In this document: one piece after another, positions 18,165-27,357 of the stretch
Position numbering within the stretch: the first letter of the stretch is position 1
Layout of the letters: the number at the start of each line of letters is the position of its first letter
From: Caldichromatium japonicum
GTDB lineage: Bacteria > Pseudomonadota > Gammaproteobacteria > Chromatiales > Chromatiaceae
Direction: 5' to 3'
NCBI RefSeq assembly: GCF_011290485.1
Contig: NZ_CP048029.1
Coordinates: 2,676,501-2,740,500, forward strand
Length of the DNA: 64,000 nucleotides
Made by a program: the position numbers and the translations under genes
The notes under the pieces: generated by a model
The model's database searches: none
What the model was told of the DNA's origin: nothing
The model's input: only the letters and a program-made list of their open reading frames with translations

Positions 18165-20987
18165 ATGCGCATGAACCTACCTGTCACGAATGTGGAACAT
18201 GTCTTAAAGGACGAGCAACTACTCGTCTCTAAGACCGATCTTAAAGGCCGAATCACCGCATTTAACCGCGATTTCGTCGAGATTAGCGGCTTCTCTGAAA
18301 AGGAGCTGTTAGGCGCACCACACAACATCATCCGCCACCCTGACATGCCGTCCGTGGTCTTCAAAGACCTCTGGAACACCATCCAGGCCGGCAAACCCTG
18401 GACAGGGATCGTCAAGAATCGCTGCAAGAACGGTGATTTCTACTGGGTCGAGGCCAATGTCTCGCCGCTGCGCGAGAAGGGTCAGGCCATCGGCTATATC
18501 TCGGTCCGACGCAAGCCGACACCTGAGCAAATCGCCGAGGCTGAGGCCCTATATGCCCGGCTGCGTGCCGGCAAGCCGGCCAAGGGCCTGGCTGCGCACC
18601 TGTCCCAGGCCATCCGAGACATCCCGATCCGTTGGGGCCTCTTGTTTAGCCTGGTCTTGATCTCGGGCTGTTTTATGCTCGGCCTAATCTTCAGCCTATT
18701 GAGCCTCAACCAAACCACCCAGCAGCTTAGATATATCAATGAACACACCCAAGTGCTGGAAAATGCCTATCGCGCGATGCTCGATGCGGGGTTGCAGATG
18801 ACTGCAACCATGCGCTACCTATTGCTCAAGCCAGACGACAAACAGGCGCGCGACAATATCTTTAGGTCGCGCGAGAAGTTTTCTGCCAACCTCAAGACCC
18901 TGCAGACACGGATCACCACCGATGTCGCTGCCCTCCGCGCCCTAGAACTCATCGACCAATCCTATCGCGAACACCTCGCCAGCCAGGAACGCATCCTCGC
19001 CCGCCTCGATGCCGGCGATCTAACCGAGGCCCAGCGGATCTATGAAACCGAGGAAAACCCCATCTGGCGGCGCTATAAGGGGCTCATGGAGCCGTCGCTC
19101 AGTCGCTTGCAACAACAACTGACCGCCGAGCGCAACCAGACCATCACCGCCGCTAAGCTGGCGAGCGAGGAGGCGGCCGGCCTTGCCGTGCTCGCGCTCA
19201 TCATCGCGGCCCTGCTGGGTCTGTGGTTGAAGGGCAAGATCATCGGCCCCTTGCATGCAGCGGTTTGCCATTTAGAGGCGATCGCCAACGGCGACTATAC
19301 CACCCGCATCGAGATTAAATCGAAAGACGAGTTTGGCACGATGCTCTTGGCGGTCAAATCGGTCCAGGCGCGTTTAGATTTTGATATCCAAGAGGCCCGA
19401 CAAATAGCACAAGAAAACCTGCGTATCCGCATTGGGCTTGACAACGTCACCCTTCCTGTCACCGTCTCAGATGATCGCAATCGATTGATCTATATGAACA
19501 AGGCCTGCCAGAAGCTCTGGCAGTCACTCACCCCTGAGATCCGCCGGCGCCTGCCTGACTTTGATCCCGCGCACCTCATCGGCACCAGTCTGGCCCAATA
19601 TTTCGAGAACTTCGGGAACACAGAAGTCGCCGCCGCCTATCGCGAGTTTATAACCGAGACCCGGAATTTCGACATGCTCTTTGCGGGACTTCATCTGCGC
19701 CTGACCGTCACCCCCGTGTTGGATGCCAATAGTTATGCCGGTCGGGTGACCCAGTGGCGCGACCGCACTGCTGAGGTCATCGCCGAACGCGAGATCGCCG
19801 AACTCATCCAGTCCGCAGCCAATGGCGATTTTACGCGGCGCATCGAACTCAAAGGCAAGGAAGGCTTTTTCTTGCAGCTTGGCGAGGGGCTCAATCGCCT
19901 CGTCGAGATCGTCGCCCGCGGGTTGTCGGATATTGCAAGCGTGCTCAACGCCATCGCCTCGGGCGACCTCAACCGCACCATCGAGGCCGAATACAGCGGG
20001 ACCTTCGGCCAGGTCAAGGACGATACCAATACCACCGTCGCTCGTCTGCGCGAGGTGGTCGGGCAGATCCTCGAGGCGACCGATGCCATCTCCACCGCCG
20101 CTGCCGAGATCGCCTCGGGTAACGCCGACCTGTCCACCCGCACCGAGGAGCAGGCCGCAAGCCTGGAAGAGACCGCCAGCACCATGGAGGAGCTTAATGC
20201 CACGGTCAAACAAAATGCCCAAAACGCCGCCCAGGCCAATCAATTGGCGCAAGAGGCCAATACTATCGCCAGCCGCGGCGGCGAGATGGTCGAGCGGGTG
20301 GTTCTCACCATGGGTGAGATTCAGGAGGCGAGCCGGCGGATTGCAGATATCATTGGGGTGATCGACTCGATTGCCTTCCAGACCAATATCCTGGCGCTCA
20401 ATGCCGCGGTCGAGGCCGCGCGCGCTGGTGAACAAGGGCGTGGGTTTGCCGTGGTTGCCGCTGAGGTCCGTAATCTTGCCCAGCGCAGCGCCCAGGCCGC
20501 CAAAGAGATCAAGGCGCTCATCACAGATTCGGTCACCAAGGTCGAAGGCGGGGCGCAACTAGCGATCCAGGCCGGCGAGACCATGACCAATATCCTCGAC
20601 GGCTTCCGCCAGGTCGCGAACCTGGTCGATGAGATCGCCACCGCCTCCCGCGAGCAAAGCCACGGCATCGAACAGGTAACCCAGGCGATCGCCCAGATGG
20701 ATGAGGCTACCCAGCAGAACGCAGCCCTGGTCGAAGAGGCCGCCGCCGCAGCCGAGAGCCTCGAGGATCAAACCCAGACCCTGGTCCAGGCGGTATCAGT
20801 CTTTAGGCTCAAGGGAGCCAGCGCCGGTCACCCTAAACCCGCTGCGCCTGCGCGAGCGCCGGTCAAGGCCCAGCTGGGGGCGCAATGCAAATTCCCTGCC
20901 AAGCAAGCAGGCACCGCCCTGGCGCCGCAGGGCAAGGGATCACGCCCAGTGGCCGCATCCACCGATGACCATTGGGAGGAGTTTTAA
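18165..20987 (+). CDS. Aer-like methyl-accepting chemotaxis protein with two PAS domains (940 aa)
   Basis: This is a membrane chemoreceptor. PAS 1 (residues about 10-115) has NIIRHPDMP and KNRCKNGDFYWV, typical of Aer-type redox/energy sensing. Transmembrane helix 1 is near residues 150-180. A helical region and helix 2 (ALIIAALLGLWL, near 340-355) follow, then HAMP, a second PAS-like segment (near 420-540) and the signalling hairpin. The tip [20 protein letters not shown] gives AARAGEQGRGF, the standard MCP form. The tail ends DDHWEEF, close to the EEF-type pentapeptides used for CheR/CheB docking. It is divergent from the Sel1 lipoprotein and convergent with tRNA-Gln. Confidence 0.9.
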   Translation: MRMNLPVTNVEHVLKDEQLLVSKTDLKGRITAFNRDFVEISGFSEKELLGAPHNIIRHPDMPSVVFKDLWNTIQAGKPWTGIVKNRCKNGDFYWVEANVSPLREKGQAIGYISVRRKPTPEQIAEAEALYARLRAGKPAKGLAAHLSQAIRDIPIRWGLLFSLVLISGCFMLGLIFSLLSLNQTTQQLRYINEHTQVLENAYRAMLDAGLQMTATMRYLLLKPDDKQARDNIFRSREKFSANLKTLQTRITTDVAALRALELIDQSYREHLASQERILARLDAGDLTEAQRIYETEENPIWRRYKGLMEPSLSRLQQQLTAERNQTITAAKLASEEAAGLAVLALIIAALLGLWLKGKIIGPLHAAVCHLEAIANGDYTTRIEIKSKDEFGTMLLAVKSVQARLDFDIQEARQIAQENLRIRIGLDNVTLPVTVSDDRNRLIYMNKACQKLWQSLTPEIRRRLPDFDPAHLIGTSLAQYFENFGNTEVAAAYREFITETRNFDMLFAGLHLRLTVTPVLDANSYAGRVTQWRDRTAEVIAEREIAELIQSAANGDFTRRIELKGKEGFFLQLGEGLNRLVEIVARGLSDIASVLNAIASGDLNRTIEAEYSGTFGQVKDDTNTTVARLREVVGQILEATDAISTAAAEIASGNADLSTRTEEQAASLEETASTMEELNATVKQNAQNAAQANQLAQEANTIASRGGEMVERVVLTMGEIQEASRRIADIIGVIDSIAFQTNILALNAAVEAARAGEQGRGFAVVAAEVRNLAQRSAQAAKEIKALITDSVTKVEGGAQLAIQAGETMTNILDGFRQVANLVDEIATASREQSHGIEQVTQAIAQMDEATQQNAALVEEAAAAAESLEDQTQTLVQAVSVFRLKGASAGHPKPAAPARAPVKAQLGAQCKFPAKQAGTALAPQGKGSRPVAASTDDHWEEF

Positions 20988-21035
20988 GGAAGGTACCCCC
21001 CCTCTCTGAAGGGGTGGGGAAAGACCGTAATGACA

Positions 21036-21068
21036 AAAAGGGCCCTGGAGATAATCCAGGGCCCTTTT
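21036..21068. terminator. Bidirectional rho-independent terminator
   Basis: A perfect 14-bp stem (AAAAGGGCCCTGGA / TCCAGGGCCCTTTT) encloses a 5-base loop. A-run and T-run flanks let it serve both the chemoreceptor gene (plus) and tRNA-Gln (minus). Confidence 0.93.
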
Positions 21069-21073
21069 GCTAT

Positions 21074-21147
21074 TGGCTGGGGAACTAGGATTCGAACCTA
21101 GATTAACGGAGTCAGAGTCCGCTGTCCTGCCGTTAGACGATTCCCCA
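21074..21147 (-). tRNA. tRNA-Gln (anticodon CTG)
   Basis: The minus strand runs from TGGGGAATCG to TTCCCCAG with an encoded CCA (21074-21076). The T-arm is GGTTCGAATCC. The anticodon loop CTCTGAC gives CTG. The acceptor stem closes fully. Confidence 0.95.
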
Positions 21148-21160
21148 ATAAACCGATTGA

Positions 21161-21550
21161 TCAGCGTTTGGAGTATTGTGGACGTTTACGCGCCTTGTGC
21201 AGACCGACCTTTTTGCGCTCGACCTCGCGGGCATCACGGGTCAGAAAACCGCCGCGGCGCATTGTTTGACGTAGCTCTTCATTATACGCCACCAGGGCGC
21301 GCGCGATCCCATGACGAATGGCACCAGCCTGGCCGCTATTGCCGCCGCCCCTGACCATGATCTTGAGGTCGAGCTGATTCGTCAATCCCGCCGCTTCGAG
21401 CGGCTGGCGCACAACCATACGTGCAGTCTCGCGTCCGAAATACTCGTCCAGCGGACGACCATTGACGGTGATCGCGCCAGAGCCGGGCGAGAGGAACACC
21501 CGCGCCGAGGCGGTTTTGCGACGACCAGTGGTGAGATAAGTCTGCGACAT
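21161..21550 (-). CDS. rpsI: 30S ribosomal protein S9
   Basis: 129 residues from the ATG at 21550 ([20 protein letters not shown]) to [12 protein letters not shown], the conserved S9 tail that reaches the P-site tRNA. It lies 19 bases after rplM, the standard operon. Confidence 0.97.
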   Translation of the reverse strand: MSQTYLTTGRRKTASARVFLSPGSGAITVNGRPLDEYFGRETARMVVRQPLEAAGLTNQLDLKIMVRGGGNSGQAGAIRHGIARALVAYNEELRQTMRRGGFLTRDAREVERKKVGLHKARKRPQYSKR

Positions 21551-21569
21551 GCGTTCCGTCCTAAAACCC

Positions 21570-22001
21570 TTAGATGTCGAGTGGCTGCGGCTGCTGGGCC
21601 TGATGGCGATGCTCCGGCCCAGGATAGACATGCAGCTTCTTGAACATGGCGCGCCCCAAGGGACCGCGCGGCAACATCCCCTTCACCGCATGCTCGATAG
21701 CGCGTTCCGGGGCTTTTTGCAACAACTTTTCCAAGCTGATCGATTTGAGGTGACCGACATAGCCGCTGTGCCAATAATACATCTTATCCTTGAGCTTATT
21801 GCCGGTCACACGGATCTTGGCCGCATTGATAACGACCAGATAATCGCCGGTATCGATATGCGGTGTATAGTGTGGCTTGTGCTTACCGCGCAGCCGGCGC
21901 GCCAGCTCGCTGGCGAGTCTGCCCAGGGTCTTGCCCTCGGCATCGACAAGATACCAAGCGCGGCGCACCTCGGCGGGCTTGGCGCTAGGGGTCATCTTCA
22001 T
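21570..22001 (-). CDS. rplM: 50S ribosomal protein L13
   Basis: 143 residues, with [32 protein letters not shown] and [16 protein letters not shown], the L13 signatures. GGAG lies 8 bases before the ATG. It is co-transcribed with rpsI. Confidence 0.97.
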   Translation of the reverse strand: MKMTPSAKPAEVRRAWYLVDAEGKTLGRLASELARRLRGKHKPHYTPHIDTGDYLVVINAAKIRVTGNKLKDKMYYWHSGYVGHLKSISLEKLLQKAPERAIEHAVKGMLPRGPLGRAMFKKLHVYPGPEHRHQAQQPQPLDI

Positions 22002-22146
22002 GGTGTACTCCGAGGCCGCACGAAAGGCTCAAGGGGCGCGCGGCGATAAAAACTGGATTGATCCGCTTATCGGAAGAGCGCGGATTTTAAAGATCTATCT
22101 GCCGAAACGCAAGACATGTCCAAGCCCGCAACCCGATAAACCGGGG

Positions 22147-22461
22147 TCAATCGGCCAAACGCAACCGCTCGACCCAACGGCCTGCTTGCAGATGCTCGTT
22201 AAGTATCTCTTCCAGATCCTGGGTACCGGCATAGGTGTACCAGACCGCCTCGGGATAGATCACGATCACTGGACCCTCGGCACAACGTCCCAGGCAACCG
22301 GCGATATTGACCCGCACGCCTCCCGGTCCGGCGAGCCCGGAATCCTGGACGCGGCGCTTGAGATAATCTCGCATGGTCGATGCATGGGACTGGGCGCAGC
22401 ACTTGCCCCCATCCTCGCGCTGATTGATACAGAAAAAGACATGTTGGCGATAGTAAGGCAT
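22147..22461 (-). CDS. (2Fe-2S) thioredoxin-like ferredoxin
   Basis: 104 residues, start MPYYRQHVFFC at 22461 after AGGATC. The cysteine pattern HVFFCINQREDGGKCC near the start, with NIAGCLGRCAEGP further on, matches the thioredoxin-like [2Fe-2S] ferredoxin family (Shethna type/NuoE-like). The electron partner is unknown. It is divergent from the Fe-S oxidoreductase gene, which may be functionally related. Confidence 0.85.
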   Translation of the reverse strand: MPYYRQHVFFCINQREDGGKCCAQSHASTMRDYLKRRVQDSGLAGPGGVRVNIAGCLGRCAEGPVIVIYPEAVWYTYAGTQDLEEILNEHLQAGRWVERLRLAD

Positions 22462-22693
22462 GGCCGATGATCCTGAACGCAATGGAGATACCTGGGGATT
22501 ACATTAAAATAGTAACTGATGAACGCATTCGGTTTAGATCGCAAACGGCACGGCACCGGCATTGATGCTGGGATCGTTGCCCCTATCCCGATCTCCCCTC
22601 TTGTACGTCGGCTGCGGTCAGGCGCGGGTATCCAGAGGATTGACGAGGCCGGATTGCGGCCCAAGCCGGAATCAGGATTCAGCCTCGATCAGC

Positions 22694-24082
22694 ATGGCCC
22701 AGCCGGCGTGTTGCAAGCCCCCATCTTGCGAGATCCTCCCTGATTTGCGCACCTCAAGTTCAGAGCTCCCCTCGCGCCAGGCCCTGCTATACCTCGCCGA
22801 CCAATGCGTTAAATGCGGCTACTGCCTGCTGGTCTGTCCCACCTATGCCCAGACGCAGGATGAGGCCGAATCGCCGCGCGGACGTATCGCCCTGATCCAG
22901 GGCTGGCTAGGCGGCCAGCTTGTCATGACACCCCGCTTGGCCGGGCATCTCGACCGCTGCCTGCTTTGTCGCGCCTGTGAATCGGCCTGCCCCTCAGGGG
23001 TCGCCTATGGCGACATCATGAAGGGCGCGCGGGCGCATCGTTTTGCCGCCCTCCCCTTCTGGCAACGTTTATGGCTTGGGCTGTGGCTGGACCTCCTGGC
23101 AAATGGACGCTGGATACAAGCCGCCGCGCACCTCTCCCGGGCCTATACCCGGCTCATGGAAGGGCTCGCTCGCTGGCACCGCCCAGCCGCGCATCGCACC
23201 CGGCGGTCACAGATGCCAGCAAATATAGGCGCCATCTCACCGCCATCCTCCACCGCTGGCTTCTCACCCTTGCATCTGATGCGACGCTCAGGCCGCAACT
23301 TGCCCAGCGCCCAGCGCTGCCTGCATCTAGGCACCCTGTACCGCCTTTTTCGCCCACTTGCCCAGACCGCCCATCCAGTCGCAGCGCAATCGCCCGCGCA
23401 TGCCGACATCGATCTCTTCATCGGCTGCACGGGAACGAGCATCCAGGGTCAGGCGTTCGCCGCAGCCCTCACCCTGTGCGCACACCTCGGTGTCCAGGCG
23501 CGTATCCCCACGAAATCGCCCTGCTGCGGTGCCATCCATCGGCATCAAGGCCTGATCGCCGCTGCCGACCGCGCCCTTGCCCGCTGTACCGCCCTGTATG
23601 CCGACCGTCCCTTGATCGGGGTCGCCAGCACCTGTATTGCTGAACTGCGCGCCGCCCCCCGACTTGCCCAGGCCCAGGAGCTCTGCGCCTATCTCGATCG
23701 TCTGCCCTGGCCCGCCGCCCTTGAACTCGCCCCCCTGCCTCGCCGCGTCCTGGTCCATGAACCCTGCTCGCATCGGCATCTGCTCGGCGGCAACGCTGCA
23801 GTCTGGCGCCTGCTCGCCCGCATCCCCGATATCCAGCTCCTCTGCCTGCCGGGCGAGACCCGCTGCTGTGGGGCCGCGGGGATCTATCTCTTACAACAAC
23901 CTGCAATGGCGCAGGCCCTGCTGGCTGAGTTCATCGCCCACATCCGCCAGCTCGATCCGGCTATTATCGTCACCACCAACCCGGGTTGTGCCTTGCATCT
24001 CGTGGCCGGTGTCAGGGAGTCTGGCCTGGAGATCGAGGTCTGTCATCCGGTCGAACTCATCGCGCGCCAGCTTCGCGCTTGA
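22694..24082 (+). CDS. Glycolate oxidase iron-sulfur subunit-like protein
   Basis: About 462 residues. Two 4Fe-4S motifs, CVKCGYCLLVCP and CLLCRACESACP, are followed by two CCG-type cysteine domains (SPCCGAIHRH and TRCCGAAGIYL). This is the layout of GlcF and related heterodisulfide-reductase-like subunits. It probably passes electrons from a flavin dehydrogenase to the quinone pool. No GlcD/GlcE partner is adjacent, so the substrate is uncertain. The frame is open to 22562. The ATG at 22694 is the best of several starts, and a later one is possible. coq7 begins 25 bases downstream. Confidence 0.75.
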   Translation: MAQPACCKPPSCEILPDLRTSSSELPSRQALLYLADQCVKCGYCLLVCPTYAQTQDEAESPRGRIALIQGWLGGQLVMTPRLAGHLDRCLLCRACESACPSGVAYGDIMKGARAHRFAALPFWQRLWLGLWLDLLANGRWIQAAAHLSRAYTRLMEGLARWHRPAAHRTRRSQMPANIGAISPPSSTAGFSPLHLMRRSGRNLPSAQRCLHLGTLYRLFRPLAQTAHPVAAQSPAHADIDLFIGCTGTSIQGQAFAAALTLCAHLGVQARIPTKSPCCGAIHRHQGLIAAADRALARCTALYADRPLIGVASTCIAELRAAPRLAQAQELCAYLDRLPWPAALELAPLPRRVLVHEPCSHRHLLGGNAAVWRLLARIPDIQLLCLPGETRCCGAAGIYLLQQPAMAQALLAEFIAHIRQLDPAIIVTTNPGCALHLVAGVRESGLEIEVCHPVELIARQLRA

Positions 24083-24107
24083 TCCCCAATGCCAGGGAGT
24101 GAGAACC

Positions 24108-24770
24108 GTGCAGCAACATCGCCCCGACCACAACCGACACTATCGCCCCATCGATCATCTGCTCATCCATGCCGATCTCGCCTTGCGTACCCTGTTCGGT
24201 CCGCCGCGCACCACCGAACGCCCCAACCCGGCGACAGGTCTCGACGAAACCGAGCTGACCGAAGTGCAGCGCCGGCGCATCGCCCGCCTGATGCGGGTCA
24301 ATCACACCGGCGAGGTCTGCGCCCAGGCACTTTACCAGGGACAGGCGCTCACCGCCCGTCTACCCGAGACCCGCGAACGGCTCGAGCGTTCGGCACACGA
24401 AGAAAACGATCATCTCGTCTGGTGCGAGAAACGGCTCGAAGACTTAGGGGAGCGCAAGAGCCTGTTGAACCCGCTATGGTATGGCGGATCATTCGCCATC
24501 GGTGCCTTGGCGGGACTTGCCGGCGACCGCTGGAGCCTAGGCTTCCTGGTCGAGACCGAACGCCAGGTCGAAGACCACCTCGATGGGCATCTTGCCCAGA
24601 TCCCGCCCCAGGATTACAAGACCCGCGCCATCCTCGAACAGATGAAGCGCGATGAGATCCGGCACGCCCAGACCGCCCGCTTAGCCGGCGGGGTCGAACT
24701 ACCCCTGCCCATCCGCTGGGCAATGAAACTCACCGCCCGACTGATGACCCGCATGGCCTATTGGATCTAG
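24108..24770 (+). CDS. coq7: 2-polyprenyl-3-methyl-6-methoxy-1,4-benzoquinone hydroxylase (Coq7)
   Basis: This membrane-associated di-iron enzyme carries out the C6 hydroxylation in ubiquinone synthesis. 220 residues from a GTG at 24108 that follows AGGGAG. The frame continues upstream, but the spacing and length favour this GTG. The iron ligand motifs are present: NHTGEVCAQ, HEENDHLVW, ETERQVEDH and DEIRHAQ. It follows the glycolate-oxidase-like gene. Confidence 0.93.
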   Translation: MQQHRPDHNRHYRPIDHLLIHADLALRTLFGPPRTTERPNPATGLDETELTEVQRRRIARLMRVNHTGEVCAQALYQGQALTARLPETRERLERSAHEENDHLVWCEKRLEDLGERKSLLNPLWYGGSFAIGALAGLAGDRWSLGFLVETERQVEDHLDGHLAQIPPQDYKTRAILEQMKRDEIRHAQTARLAGGVELPLPIRWAMKLTARLMTRMAYWI

Positions 24771-25113
24771 TTTCATTTGGTGCAATCCAGGTCCGGCCAT
24801 CAAGCGGGGCGGCAGGGTGGCGGTGGTCTCCTCTACCAGCCGCACCAGATGGCCCTGCCAGCAGACACCACTGTTGAACATGCGGTTGGGCTGCTTTGCC
24901 TAGGGAATGTCCTGATAGCGAAACGCCCACTTCCACATCTGGCCGCAGGCCATACAGGGCACAAAGGACGGCGGCAGCCGGCCTATCCTAAGAGAAAGAA
25001 GTGGACGCCCAGGGAAGGGCCGCACACTGAGCAGGGTGCGGAGAGTTAAAGAGAGATGCGGGGCAATGGGGATAGAGCGGTTTGCCGAGTGTCGGGGAGA
25101 TCCTTGACGGATC
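24771..25113. other. Gap between coq7 and pcnB with a possible gene remnant
   Basis: About 340 bases between convergent genes. On the minus strand a frame reads CMACGQMWKWAFRYQDIP, a stop, then AKQPNRMFNSGVCWQGHLVR and on to LHQMKLD. It reads like protein sequence with one nonsense codon, but I do not recognise the family. No terminator hairpin with a T-run was found. Confidence 0.3.
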
Positions 25114-26439
25114 TCAGGCGTGCTCTGCGGCCCGAGGCCGGCGGCGCCCACGACCGCGCCTCTGGACCTTGACCTCGGTCATCCGTTCGCGCTCGGGGGC
25201 GCTTGCCTCCTGGAAGCGCGTCCACCATTCGGCCAGCTCGCCATCTGCTTCGCCCGCTGCGGCGCGCAGCAGCAAAAAGTCATAGGCCGCGCGAAAACGC
25301 GGATGGGCCAAAAGGCGGTGGACACGCTTGCCGGTGCGTTCGAAGAATCGCGGCTGGAGGCTCCAGATCTCGCGCATCGGCAGGGTGATCCGTTTGGGGA
25401 TGAGGATGGATGTCTGTTCGCGCGGATTGAGCTCAGCGATGGCCTCTTGGATCGCCTCCTGAGCCCCTAACCCATCTGTCATCAAGGAATCCCAACGCCG
25501 ACGCACCGGCTCCCAGAGCAGGATGGCATATAAAAAGGCCGGGGTCACCGGCTTATCCTCGGCGATCCGCTGATCGGTATTGGCCAGCCCCAAATTGACG
25601 AAGGTGATCGGAAAACCCCGGTCCTCCGTCGCTAGACAGGATTCAGTCGCCGGAAAGAGATAGCCGAACAGCCCATAGTGGCGCAGCTTTTCGAAGGCTG
25701 CAACGGCATAGCCGGAGTGAAAGAGCTTGATGAGTTCATCGAACAGGCGCGCGCCAGGTACGTGGCGCAGCAGGGACCCCAGTTTGAACAGCGGGCGCTC
25801 GGCACCTGGCTCGATGTTGAAACCGAGCTTACAGGCAAAGCGCACCGCACGCAGCATACGCACCGGGTCCTCGCGATAGCGTTTCTCGGGATCGCCGATC
25901 AGGCGCAAGAGGCCAGCGCGTAGGTCATCGAAACCGCCGGCATAATCGATCAGGGATCGATCGGCAATGTCGTAATACAGGGCATTGATGGTGAAATCGC
26001 GGCGCAAGGCGTCCTCTTCGATCGTGCCGTAGAGGTTATCGCGCACGATCATGCCGTTGCGTATCTGGCGGGCGCCGTCTGCCTCTTCATCCGCGCCGCT
26101 ACCGCGAAAGGTCGCGACCTCGACGATCTCGCGTCCAAAATAGACATGGGCCAGGCGAAAGCGCCGCCCGATCAGCCGACAGTTGCGAAACACCTGGCGG
26201 ACCTGCTCGGGGGTGGCATCCGTGACCACATCGAAATCCTTGGGCTCACGGCCGAGCAGAAGGTCGCGTACCCCACCGCCGACCAGATGTGCCTGAAATT
26301 GCTGCTGGCGCAGGCGACGGAGCACCTCAAGCGCATGCTCGCTGATCTGGGCACGCGAGATGCCGTGTTCGGAACGGGGGATTACCCGCGGCTGGCCAGG
26401 GCGCTCGATCAGACCAGTAGTGGATTTTGAGTCCAGCAT
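25114..26439 (-). CDS. pcnB: Poly(A) polymerase I
   Basis: 441 residues. It adds poly(A) tails to RNA and so promotes decay. The nucleotidyltransferase core is clear: LVGGGVRDLLLGREPKDFDV (two metal-binding Asp), then RRDFTINALYYD and GDPEKRYREDPVRMLRA. The basic tail QRRGRGRRRPRAAEHA fits PcnB rather than a CCA-adding enzyme. The start at 26439 leaves about 90 bases to the divergent tRNA-Glu. Confidence 0.93.
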   Translation of the reverse strand: MLDSKSTTGLIERPGQPRVIPRSEHGISRAQISEHALEVLRRLRQQQFQAHLVGGGVRDLLLGREPKDFDVVTDATPEQVRQVFRNCRLIGRRFRLAHVYFGREIVEVATFRGSGADEEADGARQIRNGMIVRDNLYGTIEEDALRRDFTINALYYDIADRSLIDYAGGFDDLRAGLLRLIGDPEKRYREDPVRMLRAVRFACKLGFNIEPGAERPLFKLGSLLRHVPGARLFDELIKLFHSGYAVAAFEKLRHYGLFGYLFPATESCLATEDRGFPITFVNLGLANTDQRIAEDKPVTPAFLYAILLWEPVRRRWDSLMTDGLGAQEAIQEAIAELNPREQTSILIPKRITLPMREIWSLQPRFFERTGKRVHRLLAHPRFRAAYDFLLLRAAAGEADGELAEWWTRFQEASAPERERMTEVKVQRRGRGRRRPRAAEHA

Positions 26440-26526
26440 GTAAGGTCTTGCGTGTCCCTTGGGATGGATCAGTGCTTGTTTTGGGAAGATAGCTGCGTAT
26501 AATAACTCACTCTTAGATGATTCGCC

Positions 26527-26601
26527 GCTCTCTTCGTCTAGTGGTCAGGACGCTGGCCTCTCACGCCGGTAACAGGGGTTCGAATCCCCTAGAGAGCGCC
26601 A
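26527..26601 (+). tRNA. tRNA-Glu (anticodon CTC)
   Basis: The acceptor stem GCTCTCT pairs with AGAGAGC, and CCA is encoded (26599-26601). The anticodon loop CTCTCAC gives CTC, and the T-arm is CAGGGGTTCGAATCCCC. A terminator follows. Confidence 0.95.
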
Positions 26602-26610
26602 CTCAACATA

Positions 26611-26640
26611 AAGGTCCAGGGTTTTGCCCTGGGCCTTTTT
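26611..26640 (+). terminator. Rho-independent terminator after tRNA-Glu
   Basis: A 9-bp stem GGTCCAGGG / CCCTGGGCC (one GT pair) with a 5-base loop is followed by TTTTT. It also faces the end of pucA on the other strand. Confidence 0.88.
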
Positions 26641-26738
26641 ATATGTGTCGTATGCGTCAAAAACAACAACGGCACCAACCCGTTATCGAGCTGGCGCCGT
26701 CGATCCCGTCAGAAGAGAACGGGGCCCTGGATTGGGAT

Positions 26739-26897
26739 TTACTTCCAGCCGAGACCGACCGAGAAGACGACCCAATGGACGGCGATGGCCAGGACCAGCA
26801 GGGCGTAGAAGATTGGCATCAGCCAGGTCGCCGGGTTCACGACCAGCCAGATCTTCCAATCGTCCTCGGGGTTACGCGGCTTTGCAACGTCGCTCAT
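26739..26897 (-). CDS. pucA: Light-harvesting 2 (B800-850) alpha polypeptide
   Basis: 52 residues, one transmembrane helix. The start MSDVAKPRNPEDDWKIWLVV is followed by NPATWLMPIFYALL, the LH2-alpha NPxTWL motif. His41 in AIAVHWVVF is the probable ligand of a B850 bacteriochlorophyll. It pairs with the beta chain encoded 31 bases upstream. It is too short for most gene callers, but the family match is clear. The LH1 alpha motif (KIWLxxDPRR) is absent. Confidence 0.92.
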   Translation of the reverse strand: MSDVAKPRNPEDDWKIWLVVNPATWLMPIFYALLVLAIAVHWVVFSVGLGWK

Positions 26898-26928
26898 GGG
26901 ATTGACCTCTGATTAGGTTGGTTCAGGC

Positions 26929-27063
26929 TTACCACCAAGGCTTGGCAGCGATGACAAGCAGATGGGCCAGAGCAGCCAGACTAACGAACGCGGTGTAGGT
27001 AGTCTTGAACTGCTCGTGGAATTCTTTGGCTTGTTGATCGGTGAGACCGGAAAGACTTGCCAT
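26929..27063 (-). CDS. pucB: Light-harvesting 2 beta polypeptide
   Basis: 44 residues, start MASLSGLTDQQAKEFHEQFK after CGGAGACTACGTC. The single helix YTAFVSLAALAHLLVI holds His34, the bacteriochlorophyll ligand, and the chain ends KPWW. The frame is open for about 65 codons upstream, but the ribosome site and family length fix the start at 27063. The beta-alpha gene order is standard. Only one pucBA pair is present here, whereas Chromatiaceae often carry several. Confidence 0.93.
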   Translation of the reverse strand: MASLSGLTDQQAKEFHEQFKTTYTAFVSLAALAHLLVIAAKPWW

Positions 27064-27259
27064 GGACGTAGTCTCCGTTGTGGGTTTAGCAGGGCTGCCC
27101 TTGGCTTGGGCAGCAGGCGTTTTGGACTCAGCCACTGAGTAAGGCTCCGACAATGATTGATCGAACAGCCACTTGCGTGGCGCGGACAATATGCAATGCG
27201 AATGTCTTGCGCCTAAACGACTGGCGTTCGGACCTTCAAAAGCTCCGCGGCGCGGCATG

Positions 27260-27303
27260 TGTCATCTTAGCTTGACACAGGATAATGTCAACAGGCATTT
27301 ACG
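27260..27303 (-). promoter_or_regulatory. pucBA promoter with tandem PpsR-type sites
   Basis: Site 1, TGTCATCTTAGCTTGACA (27260-27277), is an exact TGT-N12-ACA within a larger TGTGTCA...TGACACA dyad. Site 2 (27286-27303) is TGT-N12-ACG, one base off. Eight bases separate them, the spacing known for cooperative CrtJ/PpsR binding. On the minus strand a TTGACA (27291-27286), a 16-base spacer and TAAGAT (27269-27264) form a sigma-70-type promoter whose -35 and -10 lie inside the two sites. A leader of about 190 bases follows. Confidence 0.72.
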
Positions 27304-27357
27304 GGTAACGTGCAAAATGCCCGCTGGGTCATACCGAAGCTACAACTGCTTGGCTGG

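Noticed and set aside
19524-20558. 344-codon minus-strand frame inside the chemoreceptor gene
   Set aside because: It lies wholly within a clear MCP on the other strand. Its Gly/Leu/Asp-rich content is what the antisense of coiled-coil DNA gives.
26739-27063. Reading pucBA as LH1 genes (pufBA)
   Set aside because: The alpha chain has the NPATWL motif of LH2, not the KIWLxxDPRR block of LH1, and no pufLM genes are next to it.
27064-27258. N-terminal extension of pucB from the open frame
   Set aside because: LH2 beta chains are about 45 residues. The CGGAG site points to the ATG at 27063, and the extension covers the promoter leader.
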